From Owenia fusiformis (taxonomy: Eukaryota; Annelida; Polychaeta; Sabellida; Oweniidae): a stretch of DNA of 64,000 nt. The notes beneath the pieces are model-generated. The model had not been told where the DNA came from, did no database searches, and worked only from the letters and a program-made list of their open reading frames with translations. How positions within the stretch are numbered: the stretch's first letter is position 1; the number at the start of each line of letters is the position of its first letter. Made by a program: the position numbers and the translations under genes. Of this stretch, positions 48,545-62,400 are shown in pieces. The stretch lies in contig CAIIXF020000002.1 in the NCBI GenBank assembly GCA_903813345.2, positions 32,174,926 through 32,238,925 on the forward strand, in the 5' to 3' direction.

Positions 48545-50420
48545 GAAAAACACAACAAAGCAATATTTATATGACGATGAATAAGTTGGACCATGATGGT
48601 GCAAAATAAGACAACTATACATATTTATCCTAAGACAAATGAGGATGTCCATATATCCCTCAGGATATACCCCATATCCAAAACCTCCCATAATAAACAC
48701 TCATATATCACCAATTAATGATCTCCCAGTCTCAAAAGAGTTATATCCTTTAAAAACTTATGATGTGAGGTTCAATCATTCTTTGCTTGTGGTTCGAGTG
48801 AGAACTGTGTGACTTTTTGTATTATGGTGCTTTTAATTCTTTCATGTATTATTTTTGAAAATACATATGGCTGAAACTCCTCCATTAATTACAAATTGCA
48901 TGTAAATTACATTTACTTATTTGATGAATATGATGGTGCAAAATATGACATATCACGAATTAATAATCCAGTCTCAAAAAATATATATCACTCTACTATA
49001 GTCATGGTTATGACGTGCACGGACCTGGGGACACTTAGAGAAATACGGCCTAATGTCACTTTTAAACGTTAATACCCGCCTAAGTAAAAAACCTAAGCAT
49101 GTATTTCATATATCATTTTGAAGCTTTTCAGTGATACTATTTTTGCTCGAAAATTTCGGTGTGATCTACCATTTTTTTTAGTTTAAACTACCCCAACATC
49201 GAAAAATACGTTGTAAATACTGTAGTAACACTTTCACGCCTTACCATTGACAAGGTACAGTGACAAAATATACCGTAGTACACTTTAGATGTACGATGTC
49301 ACTATCTAACCGATTTGAAGCAAAGACAATGATGCAGGTGTGATGTAGGTTTTAAAAAATTAATCTTGGGAATACTTGAAAGATTTCATGTTTGATTTCG
49401 TGTGTATTCGTTTAGGAAGACATTTAACTTTCTAATAACGTTAAAAGATTTTCCAACAGTGTTCGATTTTTTCGTAGTCAATCTACCCACGAAAATTGAT
49501 CGGTTGGAAAATGTTGTTTTTTCACATTTCCTTTGATAGTTTTTTCCCTAAGCCTAAGAGTGTCAATTATTTTTATGAGAATATGTTTCTCTATACTTCA
49601 CAATTGAGGACGAGTGGAGATTAATAAATATTCAAGTATTTATTGTAATTTAAAAAATTCAGAAATGTGTGTTGTCAACTCGAATGTACGTTGTCCCTGT
49701 AATTGAAATTCATACGATATACGTAATATTAAACAATATAAAGATTTCATTTCAAAATTCATTTAGGTTTATATGAGTAACAAGTGTTCTATACATTACA
49801 AAGCGTTGCGCTTTTAAAATAACATGACACTCATTAGATATTAAAAATAGGCTAGAGGTCGCATCTCGTTTATTAATTATTAAGGCCATGACCCATTGAA
49901 TTACATCAGATAATTTTCCAGTAGTGTAAATTTACGCATCATTTATGAACATCGGTAATAAAGTATGCCTACAGATGCATGTCTGAGTTGATTTGGATTA
50001 CTAGTACATAAAATCGTAAAGACTGAGACTTAATGATATGTTGAAAAAACTTTCGATTGATTGAATGCATTAATTTTCACCATTAAAACCTCTATGTGAG
50101 GAGCCTCGAAATGTGGCCTGAAAAGGTATGAAATAATGCATGGAACCTATCGAACGTTGAACATGTTTAACCTGCAATGACGTTTAAGAAGGTGTTCACT
50201 GTATAGATGACGTAGCCAGAATGATTTCGTCTCTCCTAAACACTACACACCTATTCACTCACTCATATTCTACTCGCATTCGAAAATAGCGTTCGATTTC
50301 CGTAACGCTTAAAGCTACACTCTGTAGTAATATGTAGAAATAATTTATATTCTAATTCGTTACACTCAAACGAATATAAATAAAACATCATGTTCGAAAC
50401 GATACTTGAACGAACATGTT
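48545..50420. other. No gene seen; one dispersed segment
   Basis: AT-rich with no supported gene. The segment around 48750-48915 (including ACAAATTGCATGTAAATTAC) is a diverged relative of 58720-58905, upstream of gene B. Confidence 0.4.
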
Positions 50421-50424
50421 CAAG

Positions 50425-53400
50425 TATCCTTTAGTCCCCGATCTGATTTCCAAAAGGGCTCTAGAAAAGGGGTTTTGTTGTCCGGTACTTTCCCACATAA
50501 AATGATTGTACCGTTTGAAAGAACAGACTTTCCTCTTAAAGAAAACACCTCTTCTATTGATGTTAACAGGGGCAAAAGGCACCAAAACGGGGTTAGATAA
50601 GGTGGCATTCTGAAGTCTCACTTTCTTGTCATCACGATTCCAGGTAAACCATTAGACGGATTTACTTCAAATTTTCACACGCTACATGGTAAAAAATTCT
50701 AGAGCTGATTGACTTTGCAGGGAACATCTTGCATTCTGGCGGCCATCTTGGAATTTTTTTCAGATAAATATTGTCATCGCGATTCCACAAAAACCACATA
50801 ACAGATGTACTTCAAATGTTCACACATGTAACATGGTAAAAAGTCCTAGACCTCATTATTTTTTCGGTGGCCATCTTGCATTCTGGCAGCCATCTTGGAA
50901 GTTTAAAGATAAATCTTGTCATCACGATTTCAGTAAAACCAAACGGATTTACTTCAAATTTTCACACATATTACATGGTAAGAAGTTCTAGAGCTAATTA
51001 ACCTTTCGGTGGCCATCTTGCATTCTGGCGGCCATCTTGGAAGTTTTTTGGATAAATCTTGTCATTGTGATTCCAGGAAAACCACTTTACTGATTTTCTT
51101 GAAACTTTTACACATGTTACAAGGAAGGTTACATGCTACCTTTTATATTGATATAAACAGGGGCAAAAGGCAGTAAAGTGGGGTTACACAAGGTGGTATT
51201 CTAAGGAGAATGTTATCTATTTTCTGTATTTTAAACCACATGAATTGACATAAATGCATATTTGATGTACGATATCATGTTTTATATTGATAGAAACATG
51301 GGCAAGAGGCGCTACAATGGGGTAACACATGGTGATATTCTAAAATACATATTTTTACTCTGCTTCTGTACTTTATACCACTTAAATGCATTTTGTGTAT
51401 GACATCGATTGATTTTTAGAATAAATAACTACATTTCATCAAAAAGAAAACGTCAAACATTTCTTTGAAATCTATTATTGCACAGTGATTTTTGAGAGCG
51501 AAATGTATGCTAAATTGGCCTTGATCTGAGTATATAACGGAATTAAAGCTCTTTTAAACGAAAATGTAAATGTGTGGAAAACCTTTCACTGTGCATCATG
51601 TCAACGAAATGTTCTTCATGCATGCAGTTGAATTATCTTCTGGACAGGTTATCACACAGAAGGAGAGACCTGCGTATCATATCCTTACTAAATATAAACA
51701 AAAATGACAAATGAGAAAGGAAAAAAGTGTAAAGCAACCTAGTGGGAAAAGCAAACTGTAAAGTGTAAAACTGGCAAGCAAAAATCAAACCTGAATATCC
51801 CAAGACAATAATCTAATATGGGAATAAACAGCATCCACACCGTTCAATGACCAATTCCTCATCAACGACCACAACTCCGAGGGACATTCCATTCATACTG
51901 AAGTCATTAAAATACATGTTGAAGAAAAATTGGAAATAATGATATCCAATACTCATAAGATCAGAAATAGTTGTAGATACTATAGTACTCATAAAAGATG
52001 CAGATAAAGTTTCTTCATCGGGAAAGCAAGCTGTCTCTTAGTAAGATATTAACTAACAAGCTGGTTCAGAGCACCAGCATGTCAAACTATGTGAATGGGC
52101 TCTGTATCCACAATGTTGCGAGTTCGAGACACATATGCTCTTTGCGTTTAATAATCAACAAAAATCACTTAAACCTGCACTAAAACTGTGTGTCAGATCG
52201 ATATAAGTATAGGGTTTGGAAACTAATTGTATCAACAAAAAGAACTTAAAAAACACTGCTACAATATCAATATAAGCTTTCAATAGTAGTGACGATGCAG
52301 AAACATGCAAAATGTCACCACACCTTGTTAAGTATACAGTACACATTAACTACTGAACAGTGTCAAGATAAACGTTCGAAGCTATTACAATATGTCACCC
52401 AATCACTAGTGGTGGTGACATAAAAATAATGTATAGAAAAATCTACTGAACCAAAATAAACTTTGTGATAGAAGAATTCTGATTGCTTACTCTAAGTTTT
52501 CAACTAAATATATTTCTAATAAGCAATGTTTTATCGAAAAGAAAAAATAATTTCATGTTATATAAAATCAAATAAATTAATTATATTTTTTGTTGTTGTG
52601 TTACTTACACCAGTAATAATAAACCTGTTTATAAAGTGGTGTTAACTAGACTATATAATTTAACAGTCATAAAAGTAATGATAAACCTGTTTATAAAGTG
52701 GTCTTAACAAGACTACATGTATAGAATTTAACAGTCATAAAACCTGAAAAAATATACCAGGAAGGGACCATTGTGAATGTAAATGTATAAAGCACGGATG
52801 CCATAGGAAACGGAACAAAAGTTATAACAGAACCTAGCATGGAGAAAGTGTAACTGGTAAATTGTAATAAAAATAGTATAGATCATGATCTAACATGACA
52901 TAGTATGCCTTACAACTCATCCGCCCTAACATTATTAAAGACTACTAAAGAATATTATAGTGATCCACTCGACTATGCTGGTTACCTAAACGGTTTGTTT
53001 CGGTAACAAAATGTGTCTCCATTATTTCTTGTGGGGCAGGACCGTTTTCCATCCACTTAATTTGTAGTTTATTCCCTTTGAATGTCCAACCATGTAATGT
53101 GGGGGATTGATAATCAATCATTGATTTGCCTGCGTTTTGCCAAATATAGGCCTGATAGTTGGCTCTATTTATATGGAGAATGAGAGCATCCTTTGTTGGT
53201 GGTAAATGCTTTGACTGTATTTTATATTTATCTACAAACTTCTAAGATGGCCGCCAGAATGCAAGATGGCTATCGGAAAGTTAATCAGCTCTATAACTTC
53301 TTACCATGTAACATGTGTGAACATTTGAAGCAAAACTGTTATGTGGTTTTCATGGAATCGTGATGACAAGATTTATCTAAAAACTTCCAAGATGGACGAC

Positions 53401-54260
53401 GGAATGCAACATGGCCACCGAAAAGTTAGTCAGCTCTAGAACTTCATACCATGTAACATGTGTGAAAATTCGAAGTAAAACTGTGAAGTGGTTTTTCTGG
53501 AATCGTGATTACAAGATTTATCTATAAACCTTCCAAAATGGCCGCCAGAATGCAAGATGGCCACTGAAAAGTTAATCAGCTCTAGAACTTCATACCATGT
53601 AACATGTGTGAAAATTTGAAGTAAATCTGTTAGGTTGTTTTCCTGGAATCACGATGACAAGATTTATCCCAAAATTTCCAAGATGGCCGCCAGAATGCAA
53701 GATGGCTGCCGAAAAGTTATTCACCTCTATATTTTCTTACCATGTAACATGTGTGGAAATTTGAAGTAAATCGGTTTGGATTTCCTGAAATCGTGATGAC
53801 AAGATTTATCTTAAAACTTCCAAGATGGCTGCCAGAATGCAAGATGGCCACCGAAAAAATAATGAGGTCTAGGACTTTTTACCATGTAACATGTGTGAAC
53901 ATTTGAAGTACACCTGTTAAGTGGTTTTTCTGGAATCGCGATGACAATATTTATCTGAAAAAAATTCCAAGATGGCCGCCGCAAATTTAATCAGCTCTAG
54001 AACTTCTTACCATGTAACATGTGTGAAAACTTGAAGTAAATCCGTCTGATGGTTTACCTGGAATCGTGATGACAAGAAAGTGAGACTTCAGAATGCCACC
54101 TTGTCTAACCCCGTTTTGGTGCCTTTTGCCCCTGTTTACATCAATAGAAGAGGTGTTTTCTTTAAGAGGGAAGTCTGTTCTTTCAAACGGTACAATCATT
54201 TTATGTGGGAAAGTACCGGACAACAAAACTTTTTTTCAGAGGGTCCAGATCAGGGACTAT
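50425..54260. mobile_element. 3.8-kb foldback element with ~110-bp internal units
   Basis: The left arm (50425 to about 51050) and right arm (about 53520-54260) are inverted copies in the same order of sub-units. Both include TTTTGTTGTCCGGTACTTTC and AACAGGGGCAAAAGGCACCA. Each arm is made of ~110-120 bp units with the motif GCGGCCATCTTGGAAGTTT (left) or its complement (right), then TTGTCATCACGATTCCAG. The ~2.2-kb spacer holds a possible tRNA-like SINE head and nothing else I recognise. Near-identical peptides on both arms (MRLQNATLSNPVLVPFAP) result from the symmetry. No transposase is seen. Confidence 0.75.
52055..52140 (+). mobile_element. Possible tRNA-like SINE head
   Basis: AGCTGGTTCAGAGCACCAG (A-box-like, 52059) and GAGTTCGAGAC (B-box-like, 52120) are spaced 61 bp apart, as in tRNAs with a long variable arm. 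The downstream body is undefined. It lies in the spacer of the foldback element. Confidence 0.3.
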
Positions 54261-54264
54261 TTTG

Positions 54265-54930
54265 GCTTTTTCATTTTATGAAAGTATTGTTGTGGTGGAC
54301 ATTTTTATATTTAAATGTCTGTAACAACATCCTAGGCAGTGAACTTGACCGTGAATTTTTTAGTTCAAACTTTACAATCTAGCAATGTAGTATATGGTAT
54401 AATGTCTGGTTACGGTAAAGTACAACACATAGGTAGGCGTTTCGATTTTACATGGAAGCTTAAACTCCCTAATATTACTTCTTCTCCTCCTCCTAATAAA
54501 AACCTAGTACTGTACTAGCAAGATAAAATGTGTCTAATATATCTAAGCTAGACGATAAAGTAAAGTCTTAGTTTTCGTAAACCAGAAGTATCTTTTAAGA
54601 TTTTTTAAGAATCGGTTCCACTATTCTGGTCATTCTTGTATTAGTAGGTGAAATATGTTACAGAGCAAACCTAGAATCTAATTTAGTGAATTGATAGGGC
54701 TTTTTAAACAGGAGACTAAATTTTGTTTTCGTAGCTTTCGATTACGTCTAATCTAAAAGAGCTTTTTCGAAATGACCATCACGATTTTAAGTTACTGGGG
54801 TAATTCATTTTTCCAAATAACACGCACGCACATTTTTGTCTGAAGTCTTTCTTTATATTACTCAGGCCCTTAGCCAGGCTGTATGTGTGGGGGGATTGGG
54901 GGCTTGTGCGATCTTGAACGAGATTCTTTC
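54265..54930. other. No gene seen
   Basis: No open frame, repeat or RNA that I can support. Confidence 0.45.
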
Positions 54931-54934
54931 TATT

Positions 54935-55455
54935 TGACGTTTAAGATTTGACATTCGGTAACCTTTTCAAGGTCAAAAATATCTTTTTTCAACTTGCTTC
55001 AACTTGACAAATTCTTTTATCAAAATATCTACAAGTTATCAGAAGTACAAATCTGACTTAAGATTTGAGATTCGACCTTCATTGACTTCTCAAGGTCAAA
55101 AAGGTATTTTCCAACTTGTTTCAAATTGACCAATTCTTTTTTCAAAATCATCTAGAAGTTCTCAAAAGTTCAAATCTGACTATAGATATGACCTTAAATG
55201 ACGTTCTATAATAATATTTGACCTTCATAAAGTCAAAAAGGTATTTTTTCAACTTGCTTCAAATTGATCAATTCTTTTTTCAAAATCATCTAAAAGTTCC
55301 CAGAAGTTCAAATCTGACTTTACATTTGAGATTTTACCTTCAATGACCTTGTCAGGGTCAAAAAGGGTATTTTTTCAACTTGCTTCAAATTGACCAATTT
55401 TTATTTTTAAAATCATCTACAAGTTCTCGGAAATTCAAATCTGACTTAAGTTTGA
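54935..55455. repeat. ~115-bp tandem repeat, about four to five copies
   Basis: The unit contains CAAGGTCAAAAAGGTATTTT, CAACTTGCTTCAAATTGAC, AATTCTTTTTTCAAAATCAT and AGAAGTTCAAATCTGACTT. Copies differ by scattered substitutions. Two units carry the nonamer TCAAGGTCA (54967 and 55090). Confidence 0.8.
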
Positions 55456-55459
55456 ACTT

Positions 55460-56415
55460 ATAATATTGTGAGCAATAAGGTGGTGACATTTTGTCATGTT
55501 AATGCCTTGTTTTCGTCTCCCACCCTCTGAATTTTCAGGGTCGCCCAAGGTATTGTTTTAGCATGGAAGCACTTTCAATGACAAAGGTATGCAAGCAACA
55601 TTTAAGATTTCGGGTAAAGGCCAAACATTCATCACAGGGAACGACAAACGGCATTCAAAATATAATATCATGAAAAACACGCAGCGTGGGCAATGAGGGA
55701 ATGAGAAACATCATTCAAAGTTGTATGGTTATTTGTCGGTCATGGAAATAAAAAGAAAGCATAGCATGTTGAATAGAAAAGTTACATGCATCGCTATTCC
55801 CACAAAGTTATAACATGATCATATGTGAAACTGAGAGTGAAATATATTGTGTCTTGGTTTGGCAATGACTCATTTTTTTGCTGTAATTTTGTATCCTCAA
55901 ACACATGCTTAATAAGGTTTTACAAAAACAATTCAAATATTTCAAAAATTAAACAATGATGATCTAAACACTTTAATTAAGTACTTCCATTTCTCAAAAT
56001 AATAATCTTAACATTTTTTCCGAAAGATGATATTTTAATGTTTGGAGGATACAAAATATTGGACAGCCTCATCTAGACAACTTGAATTCACGAAAGAAAT
56101 ACCTACACTCAATCATATATCTCCATTGTCTGCAATCGAAGATATGTTATCAAAATGTACCTTCTGGCATAGTTTTCACCAAAATAATGCATCATAGTGT
56201 ATATTAATATGGCCGATGTGTTGGAGGATACAAATATTTGACAAATCGTATATACATATAGTAAAACATACTAAATTATGGGACTAAGACATATCAAACA
56301 TCCCGCTTTCAAGAGTTGGTAGCACATACATTTTATCAACATGCTCAAAAATATCAACGCAATCAATGATTTTATGCTAAGAAATCCGAGTTTATATTTG
56401 CCGAAAAATAGAATA
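55460..56415. other. No gene seen
   Basis: AT-rich. The phrase TTGGAGGATACAAA recurs around 56040 and 56222, with an inverted relative (TTTTGTATCCTCAAACA) at 55889. It may be a diverged MITE. Confidence 0.4.
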
Positions 56416-56419
56416 TTTC

Positions 56420-57475
56420 TAAGTTTTATTTTTTTTTTATAATAAATACTCTTTATTTCTTAAAATCACAGATAAATTTTTATTGTTATTCACGGCGTAA
56501 TCACCCTAAAAGGGCATTTCTACTGCCACTTTAAGTGAATTTAAATTACGTTTACAATATAACATTTAGTCAAAGTCATTATTAGAGTAAGAAAATATTA
56601 GATACTATCTGTTTTTCTACCTGTCTGTACCCCCGTTGGTGCCCTGAATTTGAATTACTGTTATCGATTATTTAATGAAACTGCCTTAAAGATTTTGGAA
56701 TTGTTTTCATTTGTCAGATCTTTGTCGCCAAAAAGTAGGAAATTTGTCTTATTTTTTAATGTTTTGTATTTAGTAACATCTAAGTTTAGTTCATGTTTAA
56801 CCACCGCTAGCGCATTTGTTTCTCTCAGAGGGCAGGACAAGAGTTTATGCTGTGCTGTCTCTCGAGCTCCACAGTCACAATATGGATCGTTAATGAAAGA
56901 GAAATTAGGGTCAAAAAGATCGGATTTGAAATATCGATTTACTTTTATCTTATTTAGTACAATTTCTTCTTTTCTATCAAGATTCTGTATGTAGGAGGTT
57001 GAAATTGTTCGGTGTTTTTGGTGAGGTGATCGTTTAGTTGTTTTTTAAAAAGTGAGAAGCTGTTCATTTCCTTGTGGTCTCTAGGAAGACGGTTCCACAA
57101 GGTTATCATTGAGCAAACTGGTCCCGTTTCCATTTTTTTACTAATTGAGGCTGGTAATTTGTAGTCGTTGGTTGTTCTAAGAACTCGCGTCTGAGGTGAT
57201 TTATATCGTTCGAAAATCCGTTTAGCGTAAGATGGTGCCGAATTGTTATGAATCTTGAACATTACGCGCAATTTATGTTCATCCCGTCTATTTTGAAGAT
57301 TATCCCAATTTAATATTTCAAGGGTTTTTTCTGTGCTTGCTCCTTGCATAACACCAGAACAAATAACAGCTGCCCTATAATGTAGCTTGTCTAACTGGGC
57401 TAGGCTGGTAGCTGGAGCAGCGTCATAAATGATATCACAATAGTCCAGATGTAATATTTCTAAGTGTCTAAAAAT
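56420..57475 (-). mobile_element. CR1/L2-type LINE 3' fragment with a frameshift
   Basis: The minus strand from about 57475 encodes the C-terminal region typical of CR1/L2/jockey-group reverse transcriptases: LDYCDIIYDAAPAT, KLHYRAAVICSGV, then ILNWDNLQNRRDEHKLRVMF, LWNRLPRDHK and FSLFKKQLNDHL. Near 56990 the frame shifts by one base. It continues as FDPNFSFINDPYCDCGARET and AQHKLLSCPLRETNA to a stop at 56661. A 3' untranslated region with AATAAA and an A-rich tail ends near 56425. The element is 5'-truncated and dead. The plus-strand 114-codon frame is its shadow. Confidence 0.8.
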
Positions 57476-57598
57476 ACATCATTAAAGTGATATTTTTTTA
57501 AAAGATAAGCAAGATTCCAAACAGGTACCTTGTGGAAATTATTGCTTAAAGTCTCGTCAACAAAAAATAACACATTGCATGTCCATGAAATCAACATA

Positions 57599-58672
57599 CC
57601 AGGGTGTCCGGAAAGTAAAGATACAAATGCTCTCATTTTAAGAGATTTACATGTTATGAGATGAAATTGCTCCAGAATGTCGAATGACATTATAGCAATA
57701 TATCTTGCAACGGTCATGGCTTTTAGTTTTAAAATGAAAAAGTTATGGTCGTTATGGTAACGGGAGTCAAGGGTATGTGGAGCAACGTCACATATGTGTT
57801 TTACAAATCTCTTTCCTGCTCATAGCATCTTGGCATTCTTCCATTTATTTCTATATTACATCAAATTATGTACTACAACAGCATAAGGATTAGTACCGTA
57901 ACATTATTTGATCTCTTAATATAACTACTATCATTGAATATTCAATATTTTCCCCATTATCTAAACATTTTTGGTGCATCTTGACCGCCGATTCAAAGAC
58001 TTGACAAAATCATTGCTGTCCGTCTCTCAAATTGCTTATAGCATTGACTTCCAGCTGAGACTCATTTTGTATGTCGAACTTCTTACAAATATTGCTTTCC
58101 GATGGTCATAAGGTAGAAGTCAAAAAAGTCTCTATCAGGTGAATATGGGGCATTGGATAGAAAGGTTTAATGTCAAGACAATCCATTGTAAGAATTGTTT
58201 TCTTTGCTTTGAGAATGGGTGTATTATGGAGATGCAAATTTGACTTTCCAACTAAATCCAGAGGCTGTTTTTTCTAAACACTTGTATATTTCTTTGATTA
58301 TACTGGTTAGTGAAAAAATAGTTCTGATATGTAACAATGACATCATTATATAAAAGAAAAACTATGGCAGTAATAATACAAACAACAAACAGAAATTAGC
58401 AAAACATTGATAGAAAATACGACAAAAAACGCTGTTTCAGATGATTGTATTTTAGCAATTTTTGACATTTAAGCGATGTTCTGGAACTGCTCCGCATACC
58501 CCTCACAGCCGTAACCATAACAACCGTAACTTGATCACGTTAAGACTATATGTGATGAAAATTGGTAGATACATTGTAATAATCTTGCTCTACAATCTGT
58601 AGCAGTTTCATTACTAAAGACCCAAATCTCTAAAAACAAGAGCATTTGTATCTTTACTTTCCGGACACCCTG
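57599..58672 (-). mobile_element. Decayed mariner-type transposon
   Basis: TIRs start (C)CAGGGTGTCCGGAAAGTAA and run about 45 bp (AGATACAAATGCTC in both), with TA outside each end. On the minus strand a remnant reads NAPYSPDRDFFDFYLM, the mariner catalytic-region signature (normally NAPYSPDLAP followed by D), and then a C-terminal piece, KMHQKCLDNGENIE. Several stops and frame changes separate them. The left end carries one extra C. It lies next to the LINE fragment. Confidence 0.7.
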
Positions 58673-59155
58673 TATATGTCGCAGTCTTTAGTACAAATAT
58701 CAATTATCGTAAATTGTCTCTTATATATCCATTAAAACGTGTTTATGGTGTGAGGCTTTATAAATAACATTGGATTGATTGTGTTGGAGTAAGAACTATG
58801 TTGCCTATTGTATCACGGTGTTTTAAATTTTCTGATGTTTTGTCTTTTAAAAATACAAACTTCCTAAATTACAAATTAAATTGCATTTAAATTACATTTG
58901 GGTGCGAAATCGATTCTATAAACAATTAAATTGTCTTATAAAAACAACTACATCATGTACATCTGTAAATAACTACCTACCCTAATTTATAAAAAATGAT
59001 CAAACATACTGAATTGATATCAACATTAAACATAATATAAACACATTAACCCCCTCCCCTCCCCCGTTCACTCCCCTCCATTCAATTTTAATATTTTGAG
59101 ATAATTTGTTATGTATTCTTGCAGAGATCGTCGACTCACCCATCCATTCATTTTG
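58673..59155. other. Region upstream of gene B
   Basis: Includes the relative of 48750-48915 (58720-58905) and a C-rich run near 59050. No gene seen. Confidence 0.4.
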
Positions 59156-59450
59156 TCCGATTACCAGGCGTGTTGTTGCCGTTTCGTGATTTATGACCCC
59201 TATTATCGAAAGTGCCATTAAGATCCACAATAAAACCATCCACTACATTGTTTAGCCAATAAGTCGTAAACGTATCTGAACTTATTGCGGAGAAGGTAAG
59301 ATTTACTAAACAAATTATTTTAAAAATTTTTTACAATTGATTAATAGAAATCCCAAAATATTTCTTTGAAGATCAATTTCAATGAATAATTTTTACTTTC
59401 AAGTTTGTGAATCTTTGACTGCAGTAATTTTATTTAGATTTCTTGGGAAG

Positions 59451-62400
59451 ATGGATCTGCCATATAAATGCGTTTTGCTGCTTGTGATGGGATGCCAGGT
59501 ACTAGGCTTGTTGCAAATTCACCTACTTCGACAACCGAGTCCCGACACGACTTGATTATTGTAAATCGATACTAAGATTTTATATTTTCAAAATTTATTT
59601 TGAGCATAAACTGACAACTTTAGCATGAATCATTCTACATTAATATCAAGTATATAAATATATCTAATTATTACACTGGTGATCCACTCGATTGCGCTAG
59701 TTACCGAAACGAACCGTGATACCTGCATTGTTAGGCATCATTTGTTTGAAGATATTTATATTCTTTAGTTTCTATCGATTGTCCAGTACATCATTTACCA
59801 AATTGATACCTGCATTTTTCCAATTTTTAAAGAATGTAACTATTCCCTTGTAAGTTATGTTTAGATTGTTCCGAAATATAGCTTTTATCAAATTACTATC
59901 AATTCTGTGATGGTTCTCGGTAGTGTTAATACTGTATCGTGTGGCGCATTCCAGAATTGACAGTACTTCAAAATAAATTTTGAAAACATTGAATTACTGT
60001 ATCGATTAACAGTAACCAAGTCGGTGTCGGGACTCGGTTGTCGAAGTCGTTGAATTTGCAACAACCCTACTCCTAGTTTTCAAAAACGGATCACACTAGT
60101 ATTATTTCAATTTATATAAACATTTATTTAAGAAATATAGACCGAAGAGCAGGGGTAATATTGTCGAATACACCCCTTAGGGCTAGACACAAAAGCTTTC
60201 GAACCCAGAACGACCGAGTGCCTAGCCCTAAGGGGTGTATTCGACGATATTACCCTTGCTCTGAGGTCTATATTATGATTCGAACATGAAAACTCACCAA
60301 AATGTTTCGAATATTCATTATGGTCCACCATTACTACGACCCGCCGTTATGACGTCACATATTACACGTATTACCAGAGGTATTCTTCGCGAATATAACC
60401 CGGGTGAAATGTTGACTTCGTTTACAGTGTAGAAAGCGTGAATGCGGTTATTTTGAAACTCAGCTGTCATCTTGGAAATATCTTCTCAAGCAGAGTGCTC
60501 CTTTGACCATGGGCGCCAGCATTTAAAATCTGAACCAAATCCGTCCATTGGCATATGAGTAATCAAAAGTTACGTTTTTACGAAAAATAGCAGTCATTTT
60601 AAAATTTGGTAGCCATCTTGAAAATGTCTTCATGAGCAGAGCTCCTTTGCCTCAAGGCATCAGCATACCATATTCGTCAGCTGGGACTTGAGTTATGAAA
60701 GATTATGTTCTTTTACGAAAATGGCGGTCATTTTGAAAGTCAGCTGCCATCTTGAAGATTCTTTCTCGAACAGAGCTTATTGTGTCGTTGGGATCAGCAT
60801 AATAAAATTTGAACCAAATCCATTCACTGGTATTTGAGTAATCAAAGATTACGTTTTTACATAAAATTGGCGACCATTTTGAATTCCGTGGCCATCTGAA
60901 AAATCTCTTCTTCTCTGACAAAGTTCCTTTGTCCCTAGACATCAGCAACAAATCCGAAAACTAACATTTGAGATATCAAAGATTACACTTTCACGCTATA
61001 TTGAAAATTCTTTCTCGAGCAGAGGTCCTGCACCCACAAGGCAGAAGCCTATAAAATTTGAATCAGATCCGTCTACCGGTATTTGAGTTATCGCCCGACA
61101 CATGGATATCTTGTCTATATCCCCTCGAACTTCGTTCGGTGGGATAATAAAAGTACCTATTAATAACCTGCGCCATTTATAGACTTATTTTAAGCGATTA
61201 TTGTAAAGAATTTACACATGAAAAATGACAGCGTATACATGTATAGTTAGGTGGTTTAGGTTTTGTGGAAAAATAAGTTCTTGTCCAAGCTGTTTGATGG
61301 CGAAAGTAAAAGGCCGTTAGTTTTTTAATGAGGCACATTAATGGGTCAGAGTTAGTGCCGAGTCCCTGAATTGTTGTTTTATATTATTCAAATACTACTT
61401 TATTTACAGTTGATTACTGCATGTCTTATTAACAACACATGTCCATTTGGTAAGAAATTAAAGCTATAATTTATAAAAAATATTTAGTTTCGTGATTTTT
61501 TATAGGCTCCATAGTTATAATATAAAAGGATACATAATCTAATATAACCGTATTACTAGTATATAAAAGCATATATAATGTATTATCCCAATGCTTTAAA
61601 TGATTGTATAATAGCTTTGTATAACTGCAATATAAAACCAACACTCATCGTATACAACTCTTGAGAACGATATACAACTCCTGGATAGCGTCCTGGGCAG
61701 CGTATACAACTCTTCGACTTGATATACAACTGCTGAATTTATATTAACCTTTTATTGATTAAAGATTAGGGTGGGATAATAAGATCATATAATGGTTGAT
61801 ACTGTATATCGTTTTATCCCATACTTGGACGTGTTACGGGTACATAAAGCCGGTTTGTAAAAACTTATATTTTCATCAGCGGGCAGATATAGCTTTACGT
61901 CCCGCTCCGAGCGGGCAGATATAGTATATCTGCCCGCTACGTTATATAATCGCTGTTCCCGTATTGGTTCTTTTTGTAACGTTCGCATACTGTAAACGAC
62001 AATGGAGTAAAACGCAGACAATCGCGATCTGTTTGATGCATTAACGAAGGGAAGAAGCAGTATGCCCCGTTAATTATCAAAGATTTGAACAGGAAAACCC
62101 GGCTACGGACAAGAATACAAAACTGGACATAAATATTTTAAAATAATTCCACGGATGGCAAAGTTTCCGAACTTTGGCCAATTGAACAATGTGATAAGTA
62201 TGGGATAAACAGATCATCCTATAGTCGGTTCAGGATATTGGGATTATCCCTTGGCCAATATATTACATCTACCCTCGGGGCCTACGGCCCTCGGGCAGAT
62301 ATATTATATTGGCCTCGGGATAATCCCAATATCTTGAACCTCGTATAGGATAATCTCTATATACTCTCGTGTGTATATGAAATATTCACTCGTTCCCTTC

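Noticed and set aside
50388-54382. Matching small proteins MRLQNATLSN... on both arms of the foldback element
   Set aside because: They follow automatically from the inverted symmetry; no splice sites, and other frames in the same arms are equally open.
56650-56994. 114-codon plus frame
   Set aside because: Antisense of the CR1/L2-type LINE C-terminus.
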